64,000 nucleotides of DNA from Pseudomonadota bacterium. GTDB taxonomy: Bacteria > Pseudomonadota > Gammaproteobacteria > Burkholderiales > Methylophilaceae. The DNA is taken from NCBI GenBank assembly GCA_020053735.1, contig JAGVMP010000009.1, forward strand, positions 1 through 64,000, given 5' to 3'. Position 1 is the first letter of the stretch. Each line of letters starts with the position of its first letter. The notes beneath the pieces are model-generated. The model was not told the origin of the DNA, made no database searches, and worked only from the letters and a program-made list of their open reading frames with translations. Of the stretch, positions 54,032 to 63,482 are shown piece by piece. The translations under genes and the position numbers were made by a program.

Positions 54032-54691
54032 TTAATTGAGCATTTTAGTGAGTACTGGCCACACGTTTTCTAGTATTTTGGTCTGTGCTACGGCTGTTGG
54101 GTGCAAACCATCCGCTTGGATTAAATCTGGGTTGCCAGCTACACCTTCTAGCAAAAATGGCACTAGCACGGCACTATGTTTTTTGGCTAGGGCTTGATAA
54201 TTGTCGCTAAATTGTTGGCTATATTTTAGGCCGTAATTAGGTGGGATTTTCATGCCAATTAGTAATACCTTAGCCTTGTTTTTTTGAGCTTGTTGAATCA
54301 TGGCCTCTAGATTATTGTGGGTTTCAACTGCGCTTAAACCACGCAGGCCGTCATTTCCGCCCAGTTCAATCAGCACGATGTTGGGCTTTTGCAGTTTTAA
54401 CATATTGGCAAAACGGCTTAAGCCGCCACTGGTAGTTTCGCCACTGATGCTGGCATTAACAACATCGTAATTAAGCTTTTGTTGGTGTAGGCGCTGTTGC
54501 AATAATGCCACCCAGCCCTCATGTTGTGGTATGCCATAAGCGGCAGATAAGCTATCACCAAACACAACGATGGTTTGCGGGCTGATTTGTTTAGCCATGG
54601 CAGGTAGTGCAACCAAAATGCTTACGATAAGACTAATTGCAGCAAACACATTAAACAACAAATTAAAACGAGAAGGCATACGAGAACCCAT
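54032..54691 (-). CDS. tesA: Periplasmic SGNH esterase TesA/EstA (thioesterase I-like)
   Basis: The 219-residue protein has a signal peptide (FNLLFNVFAAISLIVSILVALPAMA) and the SGNH blocks: VVFGDSLSAAYG (catalytic Ser), NASISGETTSGG, IELGGNDGLRG, and DGLHPTAVAQ (Asp and His). It hydrolyses acyl esters or thioesters in the periplasm. A second in-frame ATG at 54679 is an equally good start. It is divergent from ybbA with overlapping promoter regions and convergent with tilS (3 bp apart). The tesA-ybbA-ybbP grouping is widely conserved. Confidence 0.9.
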   Translation of the reverse strand: MGSRMPSRFNLLFNVFAAISLIVSILVALPAMAKQISPQTIVVFGDSLSAAYGIPQHEGWVALLQQRLHQQKLNYDVVNASISGETTSGGLSRFANMLKLQKPNIVLIELGGNDGLRGLSAVETHNNLEAMIQQAQKNKAKVLLIGMKIPPNYGLKYSQQFSDNYQALAKKHSAVLVPFLLEGVAGNPDLIQADGLHPTAVAQTKILENVWPVLTKMLN

Positions 54692-54693
54692 AT

Positions 54694-55503
54694 ATGTTAC
54701 TTTCTGAATCCGAATCTGAGAATAAGTTTAACTTAACGCCCCAGCCTGAAAATAGTATGCAGGCAAAAAATACAACGCCAGCTAAGAGTAATAGTGCTAT
54801 TTTAGCCACAAATTTAAGCAAACACGTGCTAGATGTCACAAACAAGGTTGGTACAAATAAAATTGAAATCTTAAATGATCTGAACTTACAGGTTGCACAG
54901 GGTGAGAGTGTCGCTATCGTCGGGAGTTCAGGCTCTGGTAAATCCACATTGCTGGCATTGCTGGCGGGGCTAGATGTACCAAGCAGTGGTGCGGTAGAGG
55001 TTGCTGGTCAACCATTCAGCACCTTAGATGAAGACGCTCGTGCCGCTATGCGCGGTGCACAGATGGGCTTTGTGTTTCAGTCGTTTCAACTGTTGCCCAC
55101 CATGACGGCGTTAGAAAACGTGATGTTGCCGATGCAGTTGGCCAATAGGAAAGATGCTAAGCAGATGGCAATGGCAACACTCGAAAAAGTGGGTTTGGCC
55201 GAACGTTTGCAACATTATCCCAAGCAGCTGTCAGGCGGCGAGCAACAACGCGTGGCCATTGCGCGAGCATTTGCCCCGCAACCAGCTATTTTGTTTGCAG
55301 ATGAACCGACAGGTAACCTAGATATCGCCACCGGCGAACGCATTATCGATTTACTGTTTAGCCTAAACCAGCAGGCCAATACCACGCTTATTCTGGTGAC
55401 ACACGACGTACAATTAGCGCAGCGTTGCAGACGTACTTTGACTTTATTCAATGGTGCTTTACAACATGAAGCATTACAACATGGTCAGTTGAGCGCGATA
55501 TGA
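54694..55503 (+). CDS. ybbA: ABC transporter ATP-binding protein YbbA
   Basis: This 269-residue MacB/LolD-type ATPase has Walker A GSSGSGKST (~90), Q-loop FQSFQLLPTMTALENVMLP, signature LSGGEQQRVAIARAF, Walker B ILFADEPTGNLD and the H-loop VTHD. The first ~45 residues are polar and variable, so a start at ATG 54757 is possible. It pairs with the FtsX-like permease downstream (10 bp gap). The E. coli YbbAP complex has been linked to removal of hydrophobic molecules from the inner membrane, together with TesA; here the role is inferred from the conserved cluster. Confidence 0.9.
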   Translation: MLLSESESENKFNLTPQPENSMQAKNTTPAKSNSAILATNLSKHVLDVTNKVGTNKIEILNDLNLQVAQGESVAIVGSSGSGKSTLLALLAGLDVPSSGAVEVAGQPFSTLDEDARAAMRGAQMGFVFQSFQLLPTMTALENVMLPMQLANRKDAKQMAMATLEKVGLAERLQHYPKQLSGGEQQRVAIARAFAPQPAILFADEPTGNLDIATGERIIDLLFSLNQQANTTLILVTHDVQLAQRCRRTLTLFNGALQHEALQHGQLSAI

Positions 55504-55513
55504 GGTTAAACCT

Positions 55514-58057
55514 GTGACTTTAAATTTTACTTTAGCATGGCAACAATTACGCTCGCAATGGCAAGCGGGTGATTTGCGCGTATTGGTGCTGGCCTTGGTG
55601 CTAGCAGTGAGCTCTATTACCGCTGTTAATTTTTTCACTTACCGCATTGCGGCGCACTTAAATAACCAAGGCGGTATGTTGCTGGGTGGCGATGCGGTGA
55701 TTATTGCAGATCATGCCATTCCGCCCCAATATAGCGTCGAGGCCCAACAGCATAGCCTGCAAGCCGCATCCACATTAGAGTTTGCCAGCATGGCAATAAA
55801 GGCGGATAAAAATATACTCGCTGATATTAAAGCTCTGGATGATAAGTTTCCGTTGATTGGTGATTTTGACGTAATGGTTGAAGACGCACAGCTTTTGGCA
55901 GAAAAAGCGGTGCAAAATGTGCGTGCCAGATATACAAAAGGTCCTGCAAAGGGAGAGGCGTGGGTGGAGCCGCGCCTAGCCAACGCGCTGAATTTAAAAC
56001 TAGGCGATCAACTAGAACTGGGCGCTATTAAGCTAAAAGTGGCTGGCATTTTATTGCGTGAGCCTTCGCGCGGCGGCGATATGTTTAACTTTGCGCCGCG
56101 CGTGATGATGCACATGGATGACGTGCCCGCAACTGAGTTGATTCAATTTGGTAGTCGTGTCAAATATCAGTTGGTGCTGGCGGGCAATGCTGAAAAGCTT
56201 AAGCAGGTCACCAGTAAAATGACACCAAATTTACAACGTGGCGAACGTATTGAAGATGTTAAAACCGCACGACCAGAGATCAGAAGTGCACTAGATAAAG
56301 CCGAGATTTTTCTCGGTTTAAGCGCCATGGTGAGTGTGGTGCTGGCGATTGTGGCTATGCTGCTTGCTAGCGCGCCGTTTGTAGCGCGCAGCCAAGAGGC
56401 CGCCGCCTTACTGCGCTGCTTTGGGGCAAGTAAAGCCAATATTGAAAATATCATGCTGATGCAAACGGCACTGTTGGCTACGATTGGTGGCGTGGCAGGC
56501 TGCTTGCTAGGCTACTTGGTGCAGTTTGGTTTAGCCCATTTTGCTGGAAAATTATTTTTAGAAACGCTGCCAGCACCCGACTTAACGCCTGTTGCAATGG
56601 GCATGTCATTAAGCTTTGCCATTTTATTTGCCATCATGCTGCCGCACATTCGTGCACTAAAAGATATTCCAACTATTCAAATTTTGCGTCGTAATTTTGT
56701 ATTAAATCCACGAAAAGTTTGGTTGAACTACTTGCCCGTAATTGTAGTAATTACAATGCTGATTTTTATATTGGCCAAAACATTTAAACTGGCGTTGGCA
56801 TTTTTGGCGGGTATTTTTGGCATTTGCCTAATGGCGGGTGCTCTGGCCTATGGGTTGGCGTTATTGCTACATCGCCTTAGTCAAAACAAAGCTTTCAATA
56901 ACGCAATCAGCTTAGGCATGGGCAATTTAAAGCGCAGACTTGGTTTGTCTATTGCACAAATTATCGGCTTTAGCTTGGGTGCCATGGTGTTGATGCTACT
57001 GGTGATGGTTAAAACTGATTTGATGCAGTCTTGGCAGTCGTCCTTGCCTGTGGATGCGCCAAATAGGTTCATTATTAACATTCAACAGCATCAAGTTGAG
57101 CCAGTTAAAACGTTTGTTAGTCAAATAAGCGCTAACAAAGATAGCCCGCAAGCAAATCCACAAGTATTCGCAATGATTCGCGGCAGGCTACTAGAAAAGA
57201 ATGGCCAGCCAATTAATGCGGAGATGTTTACAGAAGAGCGTGCCAAAAGGTTGGTGTCGCGCGAGTTTAATTTGTCATCAGCCGCTGTGATGCAAACGGA
57301 TAATAAGCTGCTGGAAGGCCGCTGGTGGGGTGCCGATGAGGCCGCTGCGCCGCTTTTATCTTTAGAGTTTGACATTGCACAAGCGCTGAACATTAAGCTA
57401 GGCGACACGCTGACTTATGACATTGCGGGCAATAAAATCACCTTAACCGTGACGAGCATACGCAAAGTGGAGTGGGACAGCATGCGGGCTAATTTTTTTG
57501 CGGTGACGCCGCCTGAAACTTTGGCCCAATTTAGTGCCAGTTATATGACTGCATTTTACTTACCTAAAAACCAAGACAATGTGCTTAACAGCATGCTGCA
57601 ACAATTTCCTAATTTTACCGTGATAGATGTTGCCAGCATCATGAATCAGGTGCGCGACATCATGGGCAAGCTCGCCACAGCTGTGAGCTTCATATTTGTT
57701 TTCTGCGTGCTGGCAGGTGTTGTTGTGCTGTATGCTGCGCTGGTAGCCACTCGTAGCGCGCGTTTGCAAGAAGCCAGTTTGTTGCGCGCATTTGGCGCAT
57801 CACGCAAGCAAGTGACGTTGATGCTGCTTACGGAGTTTGCCAGTATTGCTGTGCTCGCATCTATTGTCGCTGTGCTAGTCGCCAGCGGATTGAGTTATTA
57901 TTTAAGCCGATACGTGTTGGATATTGCCTACCAATTTAACTTGCCATTAGCGCTTAGCGTGCTGGTGATGGCGCTTGTATTCATCCCGCTTGCCGCGTGG
58001 TTAGTCATTCGTGGCTATTTAAATGTAGCCCCTAAACAACTGCTTAACAGCATCTAG
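55514..58057 (+). CDS. ybbP: FtsX-like ABC permease YbbP
   Basis: The 847-residue protein starts at a GTG with GAGGTT upstream. It has the long type VII permease layout: one N-terminal membrane segment (VLALVLAVSSITAVNFFTY), a periplasmic region (~45-250), a first FtsX domain (~265-390), extra membrane segments (~405-500), a second periplasmic region (~510-710) and a C-terminal FtsX domain (~715-840: RSARLQEASLLRAFGASRKQV). About ten membrane segments in total. It works with YbbA. Confidence 0.9.
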   Translation: MTLNFTLAWQQLRSQWQAGDLRVLVLALVLAVSSITAVNFFTYRIAAHLNNQGGMLLGGDAVIIADHAIPPQYSVEAQQHSLQAASTLEFASMAIKADKNILADIKALDDKFPLIGDFDVMVEDAQLLAEKAVQNVRARYTKGPAKGEAWVEPRLANALNLKLGDQLELGAIKLKVAGILLREPSRGGDMFNFAPRVMMHMDDVPATELIQFGSRVKYQLVLAGNAEKLKQVTSKMTPNLQRGERIEDVKTARPEIRSALDKAEIFLGLSAMVSVVLAIVAMLLASAPFVARSQEAAALLRCFGASKANIENIMLMQTALLATIGGVAGCLLGYLVQFGLAHFAGKLFLETLPAPDLTPVAMGMSLSFAILFAIMLPHIRALKDIPTIQILRRNFVLNPRKVWLNYLPVIVVITMLIFILAKTFKLALAFLAGIFGICLMAGALAYGLALLLHRLSQNKAFNNAISLGMGNLKRRLGLSIAQIIGFSLGAMVLMLLVMVKTDLMQSWQSSLPVDAPNRFIINIQQHQVEPVKTFVSQISANKDSPQANPQVFAMIRGRLLEKNGQPINAEMFTEERAKRLVSREFNLSSAAVMQTDNKLLEGRWWGADEAAAPLLSLEFDIAQALNIKLGDTLTYDIAGNKITLTVTSIRKVEWDSMRANFFAVTPPETLAQFSASYMTAFYLPKNQDNVLNSMLQQFPNFTVIDVASIMNQVRDIMGKLATAVSFIFVFCVLAGVVVLYAALVATRSARLQEASLLRAFGASRKQVTLMLLTEFASIAVLASIVAVLVASGLSYYLSRYVLDIAYQFNLPLALSVLVMALVFIPLAAWLVIRGYLNVAPKQLLNSI

Positions 58058-58070
58058 TCATTCATATTAT

Positions 58071-58126
58071 TGGTTGTATACAACCACCATTATTGGTTGT
58101 ATACAACCAACTAATTGGTATATAAT
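58071..58126 (+). promoter_or_regulatory. Promoter of the TonB-receptor gene with two identical operator palindromes
   Basis: The perfect palindrome TGGTTGTATACAACCA occurs at 58071-58086 and 58094-58109, 23 bp apart. TTGTAT at 58097-58102 inside the second copy can be a -35 element, with a perfect TATAAT at 58121-58126 after 18 bp. A partial half-site ATTGGTATA overlaps just before the -10. The arrangement implies tight repression by a dimeric regulator. GntR-family sites share the TTGTATACAA core, but the regulator is unknown. Confidence 0.7.
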
Positions 58127-58186
58127 AATGCCATTGTCTATGTTCTTAAGTTAAGCCATTGATCTACTTTAATGTTTTTACTAACC

Positions 58187-58254
58187 TTCCCTTAGGTATA
58201 TTTTTTGCATATTGAAACTAGATATATTAAAAAATAATTTTCTACCTTAGGGAA
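58187..58254 (+). promoter_or_regulatory. Leader inverted repeat capturing the receptor ribosome binding site
   Basis: TTCCCTTAGGTA (58187-58198) pairs at 11 of 12 positions with TACCTTAGGGAA (58243-58254). The second arm includes the AGGGAA ribosome binding site just before the ATG at 58260. A 44-nt AT-rich loop separates the arms. In mRNA this would hide the site; as DNA it might be a further protein site. Confidence 0.5.
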
Positions 58255-58259
58255 AACAT

Positions 58260-60671
58260 ATGAATTCAATCAATAAACCAAAATCTTTGTTACTGGTCGC
58301 GCTGGTAGCAAATGCTTTGCCATATTTGGCGATTGCAGAAGAAGCTAGCAATATCACCACCGATAAAGTTGAAGTGATTTCTACCACGCCGTTGCAAGGT
58401 GTTGGGCTACCATTAGAGCAAATACCAGCGAATGTGCAATCGATTAAAGCTGACGATATAGAAAAGCAAAAAAGCTTAAGTATAGCTGATCACATTAACC
58501 AAAATTTGACAGGTGTAAGTGTTAACGACACGCAAAACAATCCGTATCAACCCGATGTGAGCTTTCGTGGTTATGCGGCGTCTCCATTGTTAGGCACGCC
58601 ACAAGGCTTATCTATTTTTGTAGATGGCGTGCGTGTCAATGAGCCATTTGGTGATGTGGTAAATTGGGATTTAATACCCACAAACTCAATTAATAACATC
58701 AATTTAATCCCAGGATCGAATCCCTTATTTGGTTTAAACACTTTGGGAGGTGCATTATCAGTACAAACCAAAAGTGGTCGTACAAACTCAGGTGGCGCAG
58801 TTGAGGCTTACATGGGCTCATGGGGTCGCAAGGCAGGATCGGCAGAGTTTGGTGGTGTTACGCAAGACGGTAGTATCGACTACTTTATTTCAGGCAATGT
58901 TTTCTCTGAGGATGGCTGGCGTGATTACTCACCTAGTGATGTAGGTCAGTTATTTGGTAAAGTGGGCTGGCAAAATGAGACTTCATCGCTGAGTTTAAGC
59001 TATACGGGCGCTGACAATAAACTGGTAGGCAACGGTTTAGCGCCAGACGACTTTTTGCGTCAACAAGGCCGTGACTCGATTTTAACGAGACCTGATATTA
59101 CGGATAACAAGCTGTCGTTCTTTAATTTAAACTGGAGTCATTTCTTTAACGATAATACTCAATTAAGTGGCAACACGTATTATCGTTATGCTAAAACTCG
59201 TACACTCAATGGCGATGCTAATGATGACTTTGATGAGGATGATAATGTTGGTGGCGGTGATGGTGTAGATGCAGGTGAATTAACGACTGCAAATGGAAAC
59301 TGCGTTGTAGACGGTGGTGTGAACGGTTCAGAAGAAGAGTGTAGCGGTGCAATTAACAGAACCAGTTCAAACCGTAAAGGTTATGGTTTTAATGCACAGT
59401 TAACCTTTAGCCAAGACTTTATGAATATGAAAAACCAGTTTATTGTGGGCGGCGGTTATGATTACGGCCGCACTAACTTTAAACAAAGCACAGAGTTTGG
59501 TTTGGTAAATGCTACGCGAGGCATTGATGGTGTTGGTATCTTTGGTGATGAGGCTGCGGTGAGTTTACGCGGTGTATCAAAAACCTCTAGTATTTTTGCG
59601 ACAGATACACTGTCTTTAAACCCTGAGTGGCATCTTACCGCGTCTGCGCGGTATAACTATACTAAGGTGGAAAACGATGACAGACTGAATCCGATTCCGG
59701 ATCCTAATCCATTACTTAATACCTCATTAACCAGTGATCAAAGCTATAACCGCATCAATCCTGCGATTGGGGTTAATTTTACGCCAAGCAAAGATTTAAC
59801 TGCTTATGTTAGCTACAACGAAGGTAGCCGTGCGCCGACAGCTATTGAGTTGGGTTGTGCAAATCCAGCGCAGCCCTGTCGTTTGCCAAATGCATTTGCG
59901 GGCGATCCGCCGTTAGATCAAGTGGTGGCAAAAACCTATGAAGGTGGTTTGCGTGGCAAGTTAAATCAAAATATTGGTTGGTCATTGGCTGCCTACCGTG
60001 CGCAAAACTTTGATGATATTCAATTTATTTCATCCACAACAAGCGGTGCTGGTTTCTTTGACAATGTGGGGAAAACAAGGCGTCAAGGGATTGATGCGGC
60101 AATCAATGGTCGTTTAGATAAGTTCACATGGGCGCTTGGTTATAGCTATATAAAGGCAACCTATCAATCAGACTTTGAGATTGTCAGTGAGATTAATGAA
60201 ACCGTGCTTGGCAGCGGAGTTCAGCAAGTTGGCAAAGGGGATAATATTCCTGGCATTCCACAGCACCAACTTAAATTACGTGCAGCATATGATGTAACGC
60301 CCTCATGGAATATTGGCACCAATATTTTTTCATTCTCTGACCAATACTCCCGCGGCAACGAAAACAACAAGTTTGATGGCGAAGGTGCTAAAGTCAGTGG
60401 TTATCTGGTGATGAACCTAGACACGCGTTACAAATTTGGTAATAGTGGCTGGCAGTTTTTTGCAAAAGTAAATAACATATTCGACCGTGAATATAACAAT
60501 GGTGGCTTACTAGGCGAGCATCGCTTTGATGCAGGTACTGGTCAATTTACTGGTAATGAATCTGATACTAATGCGTTTTTTGCACCAGGCGCACCGCGCG
60601 CAGGCTGGTTTGGTGTGCGCTATGAGTTTGGCGGCAAAAAGCCATCAGCATCAACCGTTGATATAGACTAA
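58260..60671 (+). CDS. TonB-dependent outer membrane receptor
   Basis: The 803-residue protein has a signal peptide (ending about ALPYLAIA), a possible TonB box DKVEVIS, a plug domain (~45-165: PANVQSIKADDIEKQ, PDVSFRGYAASPLLGTPQGLSIFVDGVRVNEPFGD, LIPGSNPLFGLNTLGGALSVQTKSG) and a beta-barrel ending with a C-terminal aromatic-rich strand (GWFGVRYEFGGK). A barrel loop (~318-365) is rich in Asp and Gly (DANDDFDEDDNVGGGDGVDAGE) and has a cysteine pair. The segment ELGCANPAQPCRLPNAFAGDPPL typifies one receptor subgroup. The substrate is unknown. Expression appears controlled by two palindromic operators and a leader hairpin. Confidence 0.9.
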   Translation: MNSINKPKSLLLVALVANALPYLAIAEEASNITTDKVEVISTTPLQGVGLPLEQIPANVQSIKADDIEKQKSLSIADHINQNLTGVSVNDTQNNPYQPDVSFRGYAASPLLGTPQGLSIFVDGVRVNEPFGDVVNWDLIPTNSINNINLIPGSNPLFGLNTLGGALSVQTKSGRTNSGGAVEAYMGSWGRKAGSAEFGGVTQDGSIDYFISGNVFSEDGWRDYSPSDVGQLFGKVGWQNETSSLSLSYTGADNKLVGNGLAPDDFLRQQGRDSILTRPDITDNKLSFFNLNWSHFFNDNTQLSGNTYYRYAKTRTLNGDANDDFDEDDNVGGGDGVDAGELTTANGNCVVDGGVNGSEEECSGAINRTSSNRKGYGFNAQLTFSQDFMNMKNQFIVGGGYDYGRTNFKQSTEFGLVNATRGIDGVGIFGDEAAVSLRGVSKTSSIFATDTLSLNPEWHLTASARYNYTKVENDDRLNPIPDPNPLLNTSLTSDQSYNRINPAIGVNFTPSKDLTAYVSYNEGSRAPTAIELGCANPAQPCRLPNAFAGDPPLDQVVAKTYEGGLRGKLNQNIGWSLAAYRAQNFDDIQFISSTTSGAGFFDNVGKTRRQGIDAAINGRLDKFTWALGYSYIKATYQSDFEIVSEINETVLGSGVQQVGKGDNIPGIPQHQLKLRAAYDVTPSWNIGTNIFSFSDQYSRGNENNKFDGEGAKVSGYLVMNLDTRYKFGNSGWQFFAKVNNIFDREYNNGGLLGEHRFDAGTGQFTGNESDTNAFFAPGAPRAGWFGVRYEFGGKKPSASTVDID

Positions 60672-60693
60672 TACATATTGACTAGGTAAACAT

Positions 60694-62103
60694 TTGCTTG
60701 CACATAAAACAAACTCGGAGTCATTAGTCCCACAACTCAATCAAGCTAAAAAAATATTGATTGTGGAGGATGAAGCTTTGTTTGCCCGCGCGGTGTTAAA
60801 GCGCATGCAAAAAGCGGGGTTTGAGTGCGAGCATGCCGAAACACTGCAAGATGGACGTGCTATTGCCAAGCAATTTGAGCCAGATATTGTATTGCTAGAT
60901 ATGCGCTTGCCAGATGGTAACGGGTTGGATTATTTACCAGAGCTCGTGGTAAATGGCGTAACAGTCATAGTGATGACGGCTTATGGCGATTTTAGCGATG
61001 CAGTAAATGCCATTAAATTGGGTGCCAACGATTATTTGAAAAAGCCCATTGATTTAGAAGAGCTTTTATTAATCGTGCAAAAAAACGAGAAGACTGTCGA
61101 GCTTAAAACAAGCTTAGACTATTCGCGGCAACGCAACACCCATAATACCGATGGTGTCAATTTAATAGGTGAGAGTCCAGCTATTCAAAGTTTGCGTTTG
61201 CAAATTTCTCGTATTGCAGAGTTGGGGGCTAAATTTGAAGTGACGCCGCCAACCGTGCTGATTACAGGCGAAACAGGAACAGGCAAAGATGTTGCTGCGC
61301 GCTTATTGCATGCTAGTAGCCCCATCAGCGATAAGCCTTTTGTCCATGTTGATTGCGCATCATTGCCTGCCGAGCTGATAGAAGCAGAGCTATTTGGTCA
61401 TGAAAAAGGCGCTTTTACTGGCGCCATCAGTGCGCGCCCTGGCTTAATCGAGGCAGCAGAAGATGGCACACTTTTTTTGGATGAAATTGGGGAGTTGCCA
61501 CTGGCCTTACAAGCCAAGTTACTTAATGTTCTGGAGCGTCGCGTAGTGCGTCGTTTGGGTTCTACAAAGGAACGCAGCGTGCCAGCACGTATTGTGGCGG
61601 CTACCAATCGCGATTTACATGAAATGTCGCAGGCGGGTAAATTTCGTTCAGACTTATATTACCGCTTAAATGTGATGATGATATCCCTGCCACCACTGCG
61701 TGAGCGCGAAGGCGACGTATTGTTGTTAGCCAGATATTTTATTGATCTTACCGAAAAGCGTTATGGCTTAGCCAAGCACCTACTCAGTGCCAGCGCAGTA
61801 GACGCTTTACAGCAATACAGCTGGCCAGGCAATGTACGCGAATTGCGTCACCAAATAAGCCGCGCAGTGTTATTGTGCGCAAGTGAGCATATTTCGGCGC
61901 ATGATTTGGCTTTGCGTGTCAGCAAGCCTGAAAATCTGGCGGTTAATTACCAAACACAACTCACTTTAGATGCCTCAGAAAAAAGCATGCTATTAAGCGC
62001 ACTTGAAGCATCGCATAATAATGTCTCAGAAGCTGCGCGTCAGTTGGGTGTTACGCGCATGACGATGCGTTATCGCATGGATAAGCACAGCATTAAAGCT
62101 TAA
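60694..62103 (+). CDS. NtrC-family sigma-54 response regulator
   Basis: The 469-residue protein seems to use a TTG start, since no earlier ATG or GTG suits. Receiver domain (~18-135): ILIVEDEALFARAVL, phospho-acceptor in IVLLDMRLPDGNG, lysine in YLKKPIDLEE. AAA+ domain (~155-400): GETGTGKDVAARLLH, sigma-54 contact GAFTGA, DGTLFLDEIGELP, and SWPGNVRELRHQISRA. A Fis-type helix-turn-helix closes it (NNVSEAARQLGVTRMTMRYRMDKH). It follows the TonB-receptor gene by 22 bp, so they may be cotranscribed. No histidine kinase gene is adjacent. Confidence 0.9.
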   Translation: MLAHKTNSESLVPQLNQAKKILIVEDEALFARAVLKRMQKAGFECEHAETLQDGRAIAKQFEPDIVLLDMRLPDGNGLDYLPELVVNGVTVIVMTAYGDFSDAVNAIKLGANDYLKKPIDLEELLLIVQKNEKTVELKTSLDYSRQRNTHNTDGVNLIGESPAIQSLRLQISRIAELGAKFEVTPPTVLITGETGTGKDVAARLLHASSPISDKPFVHVDCASLPAELIEAELFGHEKGAFTGAISARPGLIEAAEDGTLFLDEIGELPLALQAKLLNVLERRVVRRLGSTKERSVPARIVAATNRDLHEMSQAGKFRSDLYYRLNVMMISLPPLREREGDVLLLARYFIDLTEKRYGLAKHLLSASAVDALQQYSWPGNVRELRHQISRAVLLCASEHISAHDLALRVSKPENLAVNYQTQLTLDASEKSMLLSALEASHNNVSEAARQLGVTRMTMRYRMDKHSIKA

Positions 62104-62188
62104 TACAACCTTGACTCTGCACGATAAATCTCGTGCCACATGCTATCATTTCAGTAATTTCAACTAGCGCATTTCTTGCAGGTTTTCT

Positions 62189-63385
62189 ATGATATTAGGC
62201 TCACCTTTAACGCCGTCTTCTACCAAAGTCATGCTGCTGGGCAGTGGCGAACTGGGTAAAGAAGTTATTATTGCCTTGCAGCGGTTTGGAGTGGAAGTGA
62301 TTGCAGTTGATCGCTATGAAAATGCACCAGGCCAGCAGGTAGCACATCGTGCCTATACCATCGATATGACCGATGCGGCTGTGTTGAAAGCCTTGATTAC
62401 AAAAGAAAAACCGCATTTAATTGTGCCAGAAATAGAAGCATTGAATACCGATGTACTGGCAGAAATTGAGCGCGAAGGGCTGGCCACAGTTATTCCCACC
62501 GTAAAAGCTGTGCAACTCACCATGAACCGTGAAGGCATACGCCGATTGGCAGCTGAAGAGCTAAAATTACCTGTTTCTCCTTATGCTTTTGCGCGGAGTA
62601 GTGCTGAGCTGCAAGCCAGTATAGATGCAGGCATTGGTTACCCTTGTTTTATTAAACCTACTATGTCGTCTAGTGGCAAAGGTCAGTCGCGTGTGACAGA
62701 AAAATCACAAGTGCAAGCGGCGTGGGATTATGCCGCGACTGGTGGGCGTGTAAATTTGGGCGTGGTAATCGTGGAAGGGCAAATTGATTTTGACTACGAA
62801 ATTACGCTACTGACAGTGCGTGCAAAAAATGCAGCAGGTGAAACACAAACTTACTTTTGTGAACCGATTGGCCATGTGCAAAAAAGTGGTGATTATGTAG
62901 AAAGTTGGCAACCACAAGTCATGGCGCCAAACGCTTTAAAAAATGCACAGCATATCGCCAAAGCTATTACAGACGCGCTTGGAGGGTTAGGGCTGTTTGG
63001 TGTGGAGTTGTTTGTGAAGGGCGACCAAGTATGGTTTTCTGAAGTAAGCCCACGCCCACATGATACTGGTATGGTGACGATGTGCAGTCAGCGTTTAAGT
63101 GAGTTTGAGCTACATGCACGTGCTATTCTTGGTTTGCCTGTAGATGTGAGCATGACCAAGCCGGGTGCTAGTGCTGTTATTTATGGTGGGATTGAATCAA
63201 ATAATCTTAAATATGATGGCCTGGAAGCCGCATTGAATATACCTGATAGCGATGTACGCTTATTTGGCAAGCCACAGTCTTTTGTAAAACGTCGTATGGG
63301 CGTGGCTTTAGCTACAGGCAAAGACACAGATGAAGCGCGCGAACGTGCGAAGTTGGCGGCGAGTTTAGTGAAGCCGCAAGATTAA
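62189..63385 (+). CDS. purT: Formate-dependent GAR transformylase PurT
   Basis: This 398-residue ATP-grasp enzyme has the nucleotide-fold start [44 protein letters not shown], the ATP-grasp loop [28 protein letters not shown], and [29 protein letters not shown]. It makes formyl-GAR from GAR, formate and ATP in purine synthesis. Use of formate suits an organism of one-carbon metabolism, but the gene is common elsewhere. Upstream is a 6-bp hairpin GCACGA-TAAATC-TCGTGC (62119-62136) of unknown role; no PurR-like box was seen. AGG precedes the ATG. Confidence 0.95.
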   Translation: MILGSPLTPSSTKVMLLGSGELGKEVIIALQRFGVEVIAVDRYENAPGQQVAHRAYTIDMTDAAVLKALITKEKPHLIVPEIEALNTDVLAEIEREGLATVIPTVKAVQLTMNREGIRRLAAEELKLPVSPYAFARSSAELQASIDAGIGYPCFIKPTMSSSGKGQSRVTEKSQVQAAWDYAATGGRVNLGVVIVEGQIDFDYEITLLTVRAKNAAGETQTYFCEPIGHVQKSGDYVESWQPQVMAPNALKNAQHIAKAITDALGGLGLFGVELFVKGDQVWFSEVSPRPHDTGMVTMCSQRLSEFELHARAILGLPVDVSMTKPGASAVIYGGIESNNLKYDGLEAALNIPDSDVRLFGKPQSFVKRRMGVALATGKDTDEARERAKLAASLVKPQD

Positions 63386-63396
63386 CCTAACTACTG

Positions 63397-63465
63397 CCGT
63401 TCGCACTGAGCTAGTCGAAGGGTGATTAAATTAAACCTATGGTTCGACAGGCTCACCACGAACGG
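63397..63465. repeat. Palindromic repeat with CCGTTCG ends
   Basis: CCGTTCGCACTGAG…GTCGAAGG (63397-63421) and GGTTCGACAGGCTCACCACG…CGG (63441-63465) form an imperfect inverted repeat with a 19-bp AT-rich centre. It resembles a repeat common in many proteobacteria (GTTCGTGGTGAGCCTGTCGAAC). It lies between purT and the globin gene and may act as terminator for purT. Confidence 0.8.
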
Positions 63466-63482
63466 ATGTATGAATAGAAATT

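Noticed and set aside
62111-62149. A sigma-70 promoter for purT (TTGACT … TATCAT)
   Set aside because: The spacer would be 27 bp, far too long; no better pair was found.
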